In this document: positions 1 to 10,943 of the stretch, in pieces | Layout of the letters: each line of letters starts with the position of its first letter | How positions within the stretch are numbered: position 1 is the first letter of the stretch | DNA from: Eretmocerus hayati | Taxonomy: Eukaryota; Arthropoda; Insecta; Hymenoptera; Aphelinidae | Reading direction: 5' to 3' | Length of the DNA stretch: 64,000 nt | Assembly: GCA_029851415.1 (NCBI GenBank) | Contig: CM056744.1 | Coordinates: 115,531,838 to 115,595,837 of the forward strand | Program-made: the position numbers and the translations under genes | The notes under the pieces: generated by a model | Seen by the model: only the letters and a program-made list of their open reading frames with translations | The model's database searches: none | What the model was told of the DNA's origin: nothing

Positions 1-110
1 GGATAACTATTTGACACACTTATCTAACCGACCAAATGTGACACTGGGGTCTCATTGACCCGAGTCAACAATTTGATGTTTTCTCAGGATGCTTGACTGC
101 AGTGCTACTT
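1..110. repeat. Dispersed repeat, copy 1
   Basis: The stretch around CACACTTATCTAACCGACCA and the following roughly 80 bases recur with substitutions at 34057-34145 (CACACTTATCTAATCGACCA). I see no coding capacity or recognisable termini. The two copies are in the same orientation and 34 kb apart, so this is most likely a fragment of an unidentified interspersed repeat. Confidence 0.6.
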
Positions 111-444
111 TCCAAGAACTCCCCATGGTTGCTACAAAATGTTGGGATGTTTGATAGTTGCAAAATATTTCAGATCAGACTTCGCATTACTTTGGGAGCT
201 TAGCTGGAATCCCGTCTGATTTGGATGACTGCTACTGATAAATGAACGGCACGGCACACGTAGGAGTCATTGCATCTGTACTAACAGATAGCTGATAGCT
301 CAAACTGGAATGAGATTGCAAGCAAAAGTTCAAATTCGTCGATTTTGACATCGCAAAACATGTTAGGTAGTCACCTGGGGTCATTTTGACCCGATGTGGC
401 AGCTTGGGAGCTAGTACATTCTGATTGCTTCTTCAATAGACTGT

Positions 445-690
445 CACAATAACATCACGCCAGTTTTTGGCCAAAAAATAGGACAATCTACCTAAAATTT
501 AACAGCTTTTTGAGCTAGTGAAAATGTCGAAGATTCCACTCTTCGTGATATGTTACGGCATAATCTTTGATAACATATTCCAGGTGATGAAATTCTCGAC
601 GAAAAACTCAATACTCTCGTTCTCCATCATGAGTACAGGCTTATATCACCCTCATAGCAGCATCCTTCCATGAGTATGCACGCCAAAGTA
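445..690 (+). repeat. Dispersed repeat, copy 1 of pair with 12440-12835
   Basis: A block including CTACCTAAAATTTAAC, AAAATGTCGAAGAT, TACGGCATAATCTTTGATAA and TCACCCTCATAGCAGCA recurs in the same order and orientation at 12440-12835. The second copy carries about 100 extra bases. No ORF is shared. It is an interspersed repeat of unknown class. Confidence 0.7.
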
Positions 691-894
691 TCAAACGGTC
701 TAGGAAGTAACTCTAACCCATAACTCATAACCATTGCAGATAAGGTTCCAAATACTGTGCTCACAAGTTTTCTCTCCTGCTTATTTTTGTATGTGGTGCT
801 GCAATCGAGTAGTGAGTTGGGTTGACGAGTTCATGTTTGCAAACCGATTTTTACTGTGAATTTTGCTGAGGCTCATAATAATGGGTAATAGTTG

Positions 895-1150
895 ATTGGT
901 AATTTGTAATCCTCACGGGGAAGGCTCACTAAGCCGGGCACCTCCGGGCTCCAACAATTTTCCAAAGAGACGCGACGAGAGCGCACCGCATCAGAATCGC
1001 TTTAGAATATGCCCTTGCTGAGCACCGGTGTTGCTGAGGTTGGTTGCGTGGCGCAATAGTTGAATGATGATTTGGAATCTTCGTGTAGAAGGCTCACCCG
1101 GATTATCCCTGGCCAGATGGGCACCCTGGACTCCAACTATTTGCCAAAAC
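895..1150. repeat. Diverged internal direct duplication
   Basis: Two diverged copies of the same roughly 80-bp block lie here. One runs about 897-967 (AAGGCTCACTAAGCC ... CTCCAACAATTTTCCAAA) and the other about 1062-1147 (AAGGCTCACCCGG ... CTCCAACTATTTGCCAAA). The region is richer in GC than its surroundings. A 94-codon minus-strand reading frame across it shows no recognisable domain and I do not call it a gene. Confidence 0.5.
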
Positions 1151-1294
1151 GCGAGTAGGCAAAGTATACGCGGGGAAATCACACTACACGAACCTAACCT
1201 AAACGCAAATTCTAGAAAACGGGTGGCGTGATTGCGGGAGATCGCGGTGCACGCCCGCGCAAGCGTGAGATTCAAGTTACAAATTCACAATTAC

Positions 1295-1450
1295 TCGATA
1301 TCGAGTCATTCAAACGACTCGGGAAGATCGAGTGAGTTTTAGTTACTCGATGGCGAGTGATATTGGCAGAAATTGACTCGTGGACGAGTCATTCGAGAAG
1401 TTACTCGAGCTCCAAGTAGGTAAAATCACTCGAATACTTTGAGACAGAGT
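1295..1450. repeat. GACTCG/ACTCGA motif cluster
   Basis: The words ACTCGA, GACTCG and CGAGT recur many times over about 150 bp in both orientations, for example around 1300-1335 and 1375-1420. They are irregularly spaced, so this is a degenerate short-repeat cluster and not a clean tandem array. Function unknown. Confidence 0.45.
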
Positions 1451-1483
1451 GTTATCGGAATAGTAATTCACGAATCGATTTCA

Positions 1484-1632
1484 ATACTTTACGCACTGCC
1501 GGGAATTTACACCTAGGAAGGTAACAACTTTGCGCACTGTTGGACACTTGCTAACGCTGGCGCGTGAAGAATTCCAGCAGTGCGTAAAGTATTACTCAAG
1601 AATGTGAAGTTTTTGATAGTGCGTTAAGGGGA
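1484..1632. repeat. TGCGTAAAG-family repeat cluster, left-end type
   Basis: Repeated GTGCGTAAAG-like words in both orientations (TTTACGCACTG, TTTGCGCACTG, AGTGCGTAAAGTATTACTC, AGTGCGTTAAG). The block AGCAGTGCGTAAAG..TTACTC..GTGTGAAGTTT..AGTGCGT recurs at 14440-14512. Related blocks are at 5588-5655, 14703-14767, 58095-58262 and 59046-59195. This looks like the terminal region of a repeat family. Confidence 0.6.
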
Positions 1633-1907
1633 TGTGGCTGTCATCGCGGCCGGCAAGGTAGGGTACGCGTCGAGTTATCGACCTCAGGTAATCCCTCCGG
1701 TAGGCGGCGCTACCAGAAATCGGAACATGAGTTGGCAATACTGAACTTGAATACAGGGCGCGTGAAAGGAGACTCAGAAGTCAAATTCGTTACGCGATGA
1801 AAGCTTCAGAAAGCCTCCGTCGTGATTTTCGCCCGCAAGGGAGTATAATTCCGTGTTTTGTTGAAGAAGAGCAGAATATTCAAAATACATTCCTCAATAA
1901 GGATGGC

Positions 1908-2360
1908 ACATTCATGTCCAAAAACATGAATAGCCCGGCAACATTTCAAACAAATTCATTTTTTTGCCGTCAAAACGACTACAAATTTGAATTCATGTTC
2001 ACAAACATGAGAACGGTACTCCTTCAGTGATCCACCACACAATAAGCTGAAATTCATGTCCAAAAACATGAATAGTTCTACAAAATTTTGCGAACAAATG
2101 CATCTTCTTAGACGTCAAAACGACTAAAAATCTGCTTTCATATTTACCAACATGGAATATTATTGATTTCATGAAATCAATCTTGGTCAGCTCCAATCAT
2201 GCCCAAAAACATGATCCAAGGGAAGCGATAACAATAAAATATTGTTTCATTTGTTCAATTAGCTGGTATCATGTCCACTAACATAATACGCTCCACTGAT
2301 TTCACAAAATCATTTCCTTTCGCAGACCTAAACATGCTCAAAAACTAGATATCTTCCAAT
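1908..2360. repeat. Diverged tandem repeat of about 147 bp with CATGTCCAAAAACATGA core
   Basis: About three diverged units, each starting with a palindromic CATGTCCAAAAACATGA word (near 1914, 2056, 2198) and followed in the first two by a conserved GTCAAAACGACTA segment (near 1970 and 2115). A weaker trace of the unit continues to about 2340. Short reading frames across the repeat are artefacts of it. Confidence 0.6.
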
Positions 2361-3922
2361 TTCCTTCAACTTTTGAGCCCTGGGGAAGTTGGTCTGGGAA
2401 GCTTAGGGAAATGTTCTGCTCTTGTGACCTTTTACCAGGTAGAGATGAAGAGAAATTTCCAGGGACTCCATTCAAGCTTGAGAAATCCATTGGGCTTCGC
2501 TCGAGGCACTTCTTCTCAAATATCACCTGAGAGAATACTTTCAAGTTAGAACCAAGATAGTTGGATCAGCAATGATAATTTTCTAGACACATGACATGTT
2601 CTACTTCATACAATTCTGTAAGTAAAATAGCCGAGGGCCATGGATTTCGAGCTGTAATTTGTTTTACACTTTCTTACCCACTAAAGTTCTAGTAAAAATG
2701 ACATCATGATGAAAATAATATCTATCTCAGTCCAGTTTTCATTCAGATCCATGAAACAAAATATCATTACTGCCTAAGAGATGATATGGACTGGAATGAC
2801 TCCTCAATTGGTGGTTTGGAACTCTCCTTCCAAGTAAAATCTGAAAATAGTTGCTCGAGCGAAACCCTTCAGTATTATCAATCTTGGATAAACTCTTGCT
2901 GAAGGCTCATGATAGAAATTTATAGTTCCTGTTCAAGAGCAGGACAGGTTTCTGATGATCTCATTTCTCCAGATATCTGAAAAAGAAAAACCATTGAGAG
3001 AAGGTCAGGCGAAGAAAATAATCTTGATGTAGAACATCTCCTGAAATTTCCTTTCTACTCTGGTTTGGTTGAGATTAGATTTTCTCACCCTTGATATGAT
3101 CAGGAACCTGCTGATGTCCATCATCAAACTTCAGGTGTTCTTTATCTATGATTGATGATGCTCAAGGGTTCCGCTCCAGGTACAATTTAGGAATTCTACC
3201 TGGAAGAATAGTCCCAAATGAGCAACAGAATTAACATTATGGTCCAGATCTTTTTTCAGGCCCAGATGATACTTTTTTTCATACAATTGTATAAGAATGA
3301 ACTGAGATGAATAGATTTTTTAGGTTGAGTCTGTTCAATGGTTCAATTATGTAGATAAATTTTGAAGTTCAATTTTCTGTTTAAACGAGGAAGAGAGGCT
3401 GGTTTTATATTATTATTGACATTAATTTCACTTTTTTATATAATTTTCTTTTTTGATTTCATTATGATGTCCATTTCCTGGAAGAAAAACATAGAATTAG
3501 TTTGTTGAAAAAGATAATCCTTGAGTTATTTATTCATGTGGAATGAAATGGAACATGTAAATTGGCAAAATACCTTGGTTGTGTGAGATCAAAACTCACA
3601 CTGATTTTAGAGTAAGATTTCCCTCGACGAAGGCCAGTGGTCATTCTCTTCAAAAATTACTCCTTTTATCATCTCAGCTCATCTGTTGACAGGTCCATTG
3701 GCCAAGACTCTCAAGTTTTGTAAGTCCTGTAAAGATCAAGTGAATTAGTATTCTATTTTTTTTTTTTTCAGTCTTTGCCATAAAAATGGCAAAGACCAAA
3801 ACCTAAAAAAGAAAAGCAAATTAATCCCATGTGGAGCCTATAAGAGGAAATAACTTATTATTATTATCATTAGTCATTCATTTCACATGATATTAATCTT
3901 TAATAATAAGAAAAAGTCTTAC
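2361..3922. other. No supported gene; AT-rich intergenic sequence
   Basis: A 68-codon minus-strand frame at 2338-2544 is preceded by an acceptor-like TTCTCTCAG and could be a 3' exon of the weak minus-strand candidate at 3923-4883, but I cannot connect them. A small hairpin (TCTTTGCCATAAAAATGGCAAAGA) lies near 3770-3796. Otherwise I see nothing. Confidence 0.4.
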
Positions 3923-4883
3923 CTTGAACTTATGTCTTGGTTGTCTTACGACGAATCTTCTTGGTACACCCCTGAAGGTGGTCTCCACAGGTAGACTTGC
4001 CCCACTAGAGTTCTCAGAGTATCCAGGTAGTCCTAAGAAAAGCACACATGCAATCATAATCATGTTAGTACAGTATTTACTTCACCATGACTAATTCCGA
4101 GAGAGACCCTCTCATAAAACCGAGACCCAAACCACTGCAAGTAGAGGTTTCAGACAGTGGATTTGGGTAACTTGAAATAAAATATGATCAAATAGGTATA
4201 AAAAAGCTCTTACATAATTGTTGAAGGCAAGGAATATCAATGCAGATGATTGGTCCACCTCTGGACATCACCAGACCAAGTTCGTCTCTGAATCCATACC
4301 TCGTTCCTGAGTTTCCGCAATACCTGCAACCAGGAAAATGTTGTATATAATCAAACTAGCCACATGAGAGTTAGTTCGTCAAAAAAAGTACATTTTTTAT
4401 AATCATTTAAGTATAAAAAGTTGATCATTCAGTCCCAAATTAATGAGACTAATGAAAAATTAGTCTTTGTTTACATGCAGCCAATGCTAATATATGGTAG
4501 AACAGTGCCCTGCTGCGACACCCCGTACTTGATGAATACAACTTTCCCAGGCTTCCTGGGGCAATAAAAGCGTATCTAAAGGCTTAGCGCAGGTGCTGCG
4601 GCCACTTTTAATTGGAAAGAATTGATAATTATTGAATTACTTACGATATAAACAGCCGGATTTTGCTGGCTCGAGCAGACGGCATTCTCGCGCTCCTGGT
4701 TTGCGATCCTAGGCATGTCACGCCTCGGAGGTGATGTTGAAGCGTCCGCAAAGATTTCCCGCACCCACTAACACACCCGGAACACTCAAACACCACTCCA
4801 CGACGTAGCGCGAGCACCAGGAAGCCGGGTAAACAACCTGTTGCGAGGGCTGGCGGCGGCCATTTTGGGTGCCGGTATAGCAT
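3923..4883 (-). CDS. Weak candidate spliced gene, function unknown
   Basis: Proposed exons on the minus strand are 4883-4645 (from an ATG), 4323-4214 and 4032-3923. Junctions look good: donors ATC/GTAAGT, TAT/GTAAGA and AAG/GTAAGA, and acceptors TTGCAG and TTTTCTTAG. Exons 1 and 2 join in phase, and exon 2 alone reads through a Cys-containing stretch (YCGNSGTRYGFRDELG). Oddly, joining exons 2 and 3 creates a TGA exactly across the junction. Beyond it exon 3 is open in the same frame for about 36 codons (starting LPGYSENSSG). Both internal exons are 110 nt. Either the protein ends at the junction (116 residues), or this is a decayed gene. I recognise no family, and the GC-rich first exon may instead be promoter or 5' UTR. 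Confidence 0.25.
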
Positions 4884-4951
4884 ATGCTATATGGCTTGGC
4901 TGCGCTATATCAGCGTGCGATGAGTATGAAATGAGTATGGTCAGTGTGGAG

Positions 4952-5054
4952 CATGGCGTAATGATAACATCATCTAATAATGTTTATTATTAATAATAAA
5001 TTGATGTAAATAACATTGATTTATTATTAATAACATTAGTATCATTACGCCATG
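4952..5054. repeat. Hairpin (MITE-like) with CATGGCGTAATGATA termini
   Basis: The left end CATGGCGTAATGATA is matched by its reverse complement, with one insertion, at the right end (TATCATTACGCCATG). Internal arms are made of AT-rich AATGTTTATTATTAATAA against TTATTATTAATAACATT. Total length is about 103 bp. This is probably a tiny non-autonomous inverted-repeat element. Confidence 0.6.
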
Positions 5055-5587
5055 GTATGAAAGGTAGTGAGAGTGATGGCAAGAGTTCGAAAGTGTCTGC
5101 TGCTTCGCGCCGCAGCATTGCCAACTATACCAAACATTTGTTGATTGCTCGCATGGACTAGCAGACGGCCGAGATGCATTACACATGAGCTGATTTGTTT
5201 CAATTTTCTTTGCGAATATTGTTTACTAGGCTCTGTAACGGTGCAAGGTGATTCTACGGATAATTTTGCATCGAAATTGGGTACGTGCATGTAGGTGAGA
5301 GCCCCAACACGTTTAGTAATACGTTGTTCACCGAGCCAGTGCAGAGGGGCAGTGACTCTTAGCGTAGATTTTCGAGAATCTAGGCGAAAAACGCCAAGTT
5401 ATGGACCCAATTCAGGTGAAAAATGACTTAGTCTATCTTCGTGTGAATTTTCACGGCAATACAAGCAATATTCACGAAGAAAATTGAAGCAGATGGAACG
5501 TTACCGACGTTTACAGATTCCTGCAGGGGGGACAGCCACATCTCCTTAAGTATAAAAGTCATTGAATTTCTTATTTTTTTGACATCA

Positions 5588-5655
5588 ATGTGCGTGAAGT
5601 TAGTGCTTAACACGCTGAAAAATCTTCCTTACGCAGTAACTTTGCGCACATGATT
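5588..5655. repeat. TGCGTAAAG-family terminus at left edge of duplication unit 1
   Basis: Sequence GAAGTTAGTGCTTA..ACGCTGAAAAAT..TTCCTTACGCAGTAACTTTGCGCACATGATTT. It is closely matched at 14703-14767, where it again sits directly before the duplicated protease 5' flank, and at 59140-59195. Confidence 0.65.
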
Positions 5656-6160
5656 TTGAATTGAAAGATTCTTCATCAATGACAATTAATTACAAGGATG
5701 ATATGAACATTTTGACGCATCTGAGCAAACATCACAAGAGTCTGAACCAAAGGGGCAGAGATGAAACCATTCATTCTCGAACCATATATTGCCAGAGCGC
5801 GGACAGGAAATGTTTCTGTTTATACCACAAACCTTGCAACGAACTCCACGTGGAAAGTCGTACCTGTTCCATCATGAGGTGCAAACATTTGGTAGTGTTG
5901 ATGAGAATACGAGTCATACATGAGTTGAAGTTGAACTCTAGCTTGGCTCAATTTTTATCCAGATTCTCGGGGAGTTTTCCAGATATCGTGAACGTTTTAT
6001 CGACAATCCTTGTTTTTTCCATGATATAGTTAGGCAAGCAAGCGTACAAGTCTTTGATGTATTCGCGTTTTCATCACCAGAGAACCATTGTTACAAGTCG
6101 TTTGGGCTCACGTAAAGTTTATGAAGTGAGCAAATTACGTAAGTGATTACTACGAGCACT

Positions 6161-6192
6161 TATATGAAGTCCACGTACGCGAGGTTTTTCAA
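6161..6192 (+). promoter_or_regulatory. Core promoter of protease homologue gene 1
   Basis: A TATATGAAG box at 6161 lies 30 bases before a TCAAG initiator-like motif (A at about 6191). The aligned positions in gene 3 (TATATAG at 37113, TCAAT at 37139-37143) and gene 2 (AATATCA near 15214, TCAAG near 15238) support the call. The predicted 5' UTR is about 80 nt. Confidence 0.5.
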
Positions 6193-6270
6193 GATCTTCT
6201 GCAACTTCTCGTTTCCTCCTTTAGTTTTCGCGCCTTTTCTTGCGGAAAAAGTTACAGTCAGAGATTCATC

Positions 6271-9200
6271 ATGCTTTCTCCGTTACAAGCAGTGCTCCTA
6301 CTCTTAACTGCAATTTGTGAGTTATTTTATCAATTAATCCTCTCTCTCAGCCGATACATTTCGATGATTCAACATAAATTCATGCCGACAGATATGCAGG
6401 ATGACTTTGAATCTGAGGCCTTATTGGTGAGAAATTCTAATTTGGCACCTCCCAATCACTATTCTTTTGTGGTGATTGTTGAATGCACTTCTGACGTCTT
6501 CTCTTCGACTGGTGAATATGTACCAATGAGCGACTATAGTCATGGAGTCTTGGTAACCCTCAAACACGTTCTGACCCTTTCACATGGTATCCACCCCTAC
6601 CCAAATAGAGAAATTCAAGTAACTTTGAGTTCTGGCGAATCAATTAGCATAACAGAAGATGGTATAGGATTGACGTACAACAGATGGGCTCAGAGTACGA
6701 GAAACCAACTTCTCAAACAATATGAAGACGTGGTAATCCTCACGGTAAGATCTTCTTTCAAACGATCTAGAAAGATCGTATATGGATCGAAAGAGTAATC
6801 TCACATATCGGATTCGAAATTTTATGGTTGAATGAACAGAAAAAATTGAAAGATGCATTTGGAGATGGGAACGACATTCTTTTTATTCTATCGTAGTTAC
6901 CGAGAAGACTGAGTCCACAAGAAGTTCAACCCGTTGCTTTGCCAAGGAGAGCATGTTTGTTCCGTGGATTGTTTGTCATGTCAGTTGCTCGTGGTGAAAC
7001 CGATGATGGAGTTATTCTCAACAATTTGTATCGTGTGTCATTAAGAAGATTGAACAAATATGACTGTAAACGCAATTATGACTCAAGCAAGACAGGAGAC
7101 GTGACAACCGGGAAAATTATTTGCACATCTCAACCTCCAGAAATGAGAATTGTGAGTTAATTGTAGTTTTAATTAATCAGTCGCGAACAAAGATCCCTTT
7201 TTCACTAGTCGTGCAGGAGTAGTAATCAATAACACAGCATGGAGATTAATTTCTATTATGCGACCCGATTGACCTGCTAACAAAATGTGGTATGGATGAC
7301 TTCAATCGCTTCAAGCCCTCAAATTTTGATTGAGCGATCGAGCCAGCCCCTTAAGAGTGCTCTTCAGCTGTTTACAGCACCATCTTGCTATCGGAAAGGT
7401 TCATTGTAAATAATTAATCAAGCAAACAGATTTGAGTGGATCGCAATGTAGCGCCACGTGCGGTGGATTTTTCTGAGGATCAAAAAGAAATTCCATTGAG
7501 ATCGATGGTGAATTGAGCAAGTACCCGCGTAGACATTCTTCTTGATCATATGAAGTTTTTCTGAACTTGATATTCAGGAGAGGTTCATGTATATTAGGGT
7601 GACACTTATTCCCGACCCCCCTGGATCCTTCGCGCACGTGCGGATATTTCAATTTCAAGATAAAACTAGATCGATAAAAATTTTCTCAGATTTTCAAAGG
7701 TAGCCTATATAGTGCCCATTTTGACATAGATTTTCGATTTTGTTGCAGTTTTGAGACGTTTTTCGACAAAATTCGTCAACTTTACTTGGCAAGCACTTGC
7801 GACACAAGTAGAAAGAAGCAAACCGAGCTGAATAACATCGATTGGGATGGTCTTAGGGAACTTTCAACGCACGGAGCGGTTAGTTTAAGTTGAATTCAAG
7901 GGCCAGAACGGCAGAAATACAGTCCTAAAATCACTTTTTATCGCAGTTTTCGGGTTCTCCTGCGTATGCGTGATTTTCTACGGTTTTGATAATATTTTCA
8001 ATCGATAGCCCGTGCGATTTCCTTCAAAATGACCACTGCTGAAAGTCAATTCGATGCAATGGGACCGGAGTAGTGAATCATTTTGGATGAGGTGAAGTCC
8101 AAGATGGAAATCCGTGCAAAAAATTGGTCGGGATCGCCTGCGATGCTTTTGATTTTGTCCAGCGTGTTTCTCGGGTTTCCCTGCGTCGAATCGACTTCGC
8201 CAAGGGGTCATTTTAAAGGAAATTGTCTGAGCTATCGAAGTAAGGGCTACGAAGAGGTAAGTTGATGGTGAGTTATGGGACATTGAACATTTGATAGTTT
8301 TCAATCGAATAAAAGAGTGTTTTCAACTGTTTAGCGTAATTATATTGTTACTTATCACCCACTTAACACGCCGCAATCTACTAATTTCGATAGCTCAGAC
8401 AATTTCCTTGAAAATGACCCCTTGGTGAAGTCGATTCGACGCAGGGAAACCCGAGGAACACGCTGGACAAAATCAAAAGCATCGCAGGCGATCTCGACCA
8501 ATTTGCACGAATTTTCATCTTGGACTTCACCTCATCCGAAATGATTCACTACTCCGATCCCATTGCATCGAATTGACTTTCAGCAGTGGTCATTTTGAAG
8601 AAAATCGCACGGGCTATCGATTGAAAATATTATCAAAATCGTAGAAAGTCACGCATGCGCAGGAGAACCCGAAAACTGCGATAAGGAGTAATTTTGGGAC
8701 TGTATTTCTGTCGTTCTCGCCCCGTTCTGACCCTTAAATTCAACTGAAACTAACCGCTCCGTGCGTTGAAAGTTTCCCAAGACCATCCCAATCAATGTTA
8801 TTCAGCTCGGTTTGCTTCTTTCTATTTGTATCGCAAGTGCTTGCCAAGTAAAGTTGACGAATTTTGTCGAAAAACGTCTCAAAACTGCAAAAAAATCGAA
8901 AATGTATGTCAAAATGGGCACTATATAGTCTAGTCATAGTCTCACTATGTAGTACTATATATAGGCACTATAGGCTATCTCTAAAAATCTGAAAAAAATT
9001 TTAGCGATCTAGTTTTATTTTGAAATTGAAATATCCGCACGTGCGCGAAGGATCCAGGGGGGTCGGGAAATAAGTGTCACCCTAATGTATATAGACAAAA
9101 AACGAGACGACCCCGCACCTGGAAAAGAAAAATTCTTTGAACTTCGGCAAACTTTTTCTGTACTTGAAACTTTTTTTCAAGTACAGAAAAAGTTGAAGTT

Positions 9201-10943
9201 GCGCAAACTTTTTTGCGCAAGTTCAACAGTAGGGTGGGCCAAAAAAGGGCTTTTTTCGAAAACCGATACGTCCCGGGGTGGAAATAATGTATTTGTACAT
9301 ATAGAGGTGAAAAAAATTTTGCTGGACGCTGGCAAATGAGATTTTAGGTCCCAGGAAGAGCCATCAAGCTTTTATCAAAATTAATACAGGTTTGAATGAG
9401 AATTTGCCAAATTCGACATTCTTTTTCCCTAACTTTGCTCGCATTCCTGGCGCAGTCAAGCATTTCTCAACGCGCTTTAACTCATTTTGAAGCTTGTTCC
9501 AAATCCTACAAGATGTGCTAAAGTACGTCCAATTTCAACTGACCAGAGAGAATCTATCTCAATTTTTTCAAGAAGTGATCATTATTAAAAATTCCAAAAT
9601 AGGGCGATTCTCCCTTCAAACTTTGCTTTTATTTCCGGTGCATCTGAGAATTCTTCAACGTGTTTCAATCCATTCTCATGCTTGTCACAAAACCTAAAAA
9701 ATGAGCTAAAGTACGCCCACTTTCGACTAACTCGAGCCAATCTATCTCAATTTCTCTAAAAAGTGATTAGTTTTGAAAAATCCGAAAATAGAGGAATTCC
9801 CCTTCCCGTCTCACTCCTTCCAAAACCCGAAATGGAAAAATTGAGATAGATTGGCTCGGGTCAGTCGAAATTGGACATTCTTTAGCTCATTTTGTAGGTT
9901 TTGTGACAAGCATAGAAATGAATTGAAGAAAGGACTGAAACACGTTGGAGAATGTTCAGATGCACCAGAAATACAAGTAGAGTTTGGAAGGACAGTTGCC
10001 CTATTTTTGGAATTTTTGATGATCACTTTTTGGAACAATTGAGATAAATTCCCTCTGGTCAGTTGAAATTGGACGTACTTTAGCACATTATGTAAGATTT
10101 GGAACAGGCTTTAGAATGAGCTAAAGTACGTTGAAAAATGCTTCGATTCGCCAGAAATGCGAGCAAAGTTAGGAAGAAAAAAGTGCCGAATTATCACATT
10201 CCACTTCTCAAGAGGAAGAAAACGGCTATATCTCCGAAGTAAAACACCAGGATGATGGAAATAAAAAACGGCTAGTCTTACGATTTCTTTTAAAGTTGGA
10301 AAGTGATCCTGGAACATTCGGTAATCATGCCCCACATAAAATTCTCGAGTGGTATTTTGCAACATCGAGGAATAACCCAAGGTTAGGTGGATTCATGCGT
10401 AGTTCATACGTATTTTCGACGGGATTCCGAGACGCATATTAGGCGGACATTTATCCCATAGTTATGCGTCTTAGACATGCGTATCTTGTACCACTTTTGA
10501 ACTCCTTTATGATACGTATAATAGATGGGTCGGTTATACGTCTAAATCCGCATATCATACCAATGAAGTTGCCTGGGAATAATAAGATGAACTTATTCGA
10601 TCACAATTGGTCTTCCCAACATAGAGCTCGATCCACCAATGTGAGAGCGACACCCCATTAGCTTAGTAAGAAATAGGTACATGATAGATGGTTAGGATGA
10701 TTTGAAGAAGAAGGGGAAGGAACTCACGAATTATTAACGAGACCATATTATTCATTAATTCCACAGAGTGACAGAGGAGCTCCAATTTTGTACGATAGTA
10801 CGATTCTTGCCGGCATCAACTTGGTCAGCCTGGACAAAAACACAAGAAAACCAGATAGCCCAATTAATATCCACTTAAACATTTATTTCATACGAAGATA
10901 TATTGAAATGCAAATAGGAGATGAATATCTGCGAGAGGAATGA
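6271..10943 (+). CDS. Secreted serine protease homologue 1 (catalytically inactive, chymotrypsin fold)
   Basis: Exons 6271-6316, 6392-6744, 6897-7151 and 10767-10943, joined in phases 1, 0, 0, give 276 residues. Residues 1-15 form a signal peptide (MLSPLQAVLLLLTAI). The S1-family layout is visible: HVLTLSHG with the catalytic-position His at residue 80, EDVVILTLPRRL with Asp128 (matching the usual NDIALL), then SDRGAPI where GDSGGP is expected, so the nucleophile Ser is Arg221. There is no IVGG-like activation site and no clip domain. This is a pseudo-protease, presumably secreted; its role is unknown. The 75-nt intron 1 is in frame and stop-free here (unlike the paralogues), so retention would add 25 residues. 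Intron 3 (7152-10766) is packed with foldback elements. Exon boundaries rest on identical splice positions in all three paralogues. Confidence 0.85.
7595..9084. mobile_element. hAT-like foldback element, 8-bp TSD
   Basis: A 1,490-bp near-complete palindrome with termini TAGGGTGACACTTATT and the complementary end, flanked by perfect 8-bp duplications ATGTATAT (7587-7594 and 9085-9092). The arms run from each end to a centre near 8335, so the element is almost all hairpin. The pre-insertion sequence is visible in gene 2 (GTTTATGTATATAGACAAAA near 24390). The 8-bp duplication and the YARNG-type terminus suggest the hAT superfamily. No transposase is present; short reading frames inside are mirror images in the two arms. 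Confidence 0.85.
9227..9345 (+). mobile_element. Left terminus of a CAGTAGGGTGGGCC element (truncated)
   Basis: CAGTAGGGTGGGCC at 9227-9240, followed by an AAAAAAGGGCTTTTTT hairpin, matches in reverse the terminus GGCCCACCCTACTG at 38870-38883 in gene 3's intron. No matching right end is visible nearby. CAGTA fits a hAT-type terminus. Just before it lie short hairpins (CTTGAAAC..TTTTTTTCAAG and TTGCGCAA..TTGCGCAA). Confidence 0.5.
9405..10190. mobile_element. Foldback repeat in intron 3 of gene 1
   Basis: A palindrome of about 786 bp centred near 9797. For example, CCCTAACTTTGCTCGCATT near 9430 pairs with AATGCGAGCAAAGTTAGG near 10155, and TCGAGCCAATCTATCTCAAT near 9732 pairs with ATTGAGATAGATTGGCTCG near 9839. 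Each arm holds diverged internal repeats with a GAGCTAAAGTACG word. The same word occurs in the elements at 23007-23947 and 43511-45685, so the three are related. Confidence 0.75.

Noticed and set aside
9085..9339. 84-codon ORF beginning MYIDKKRDD
   Set aside because: It starts in a transposon target duplication and runs through hairpins and a transposon terminus.
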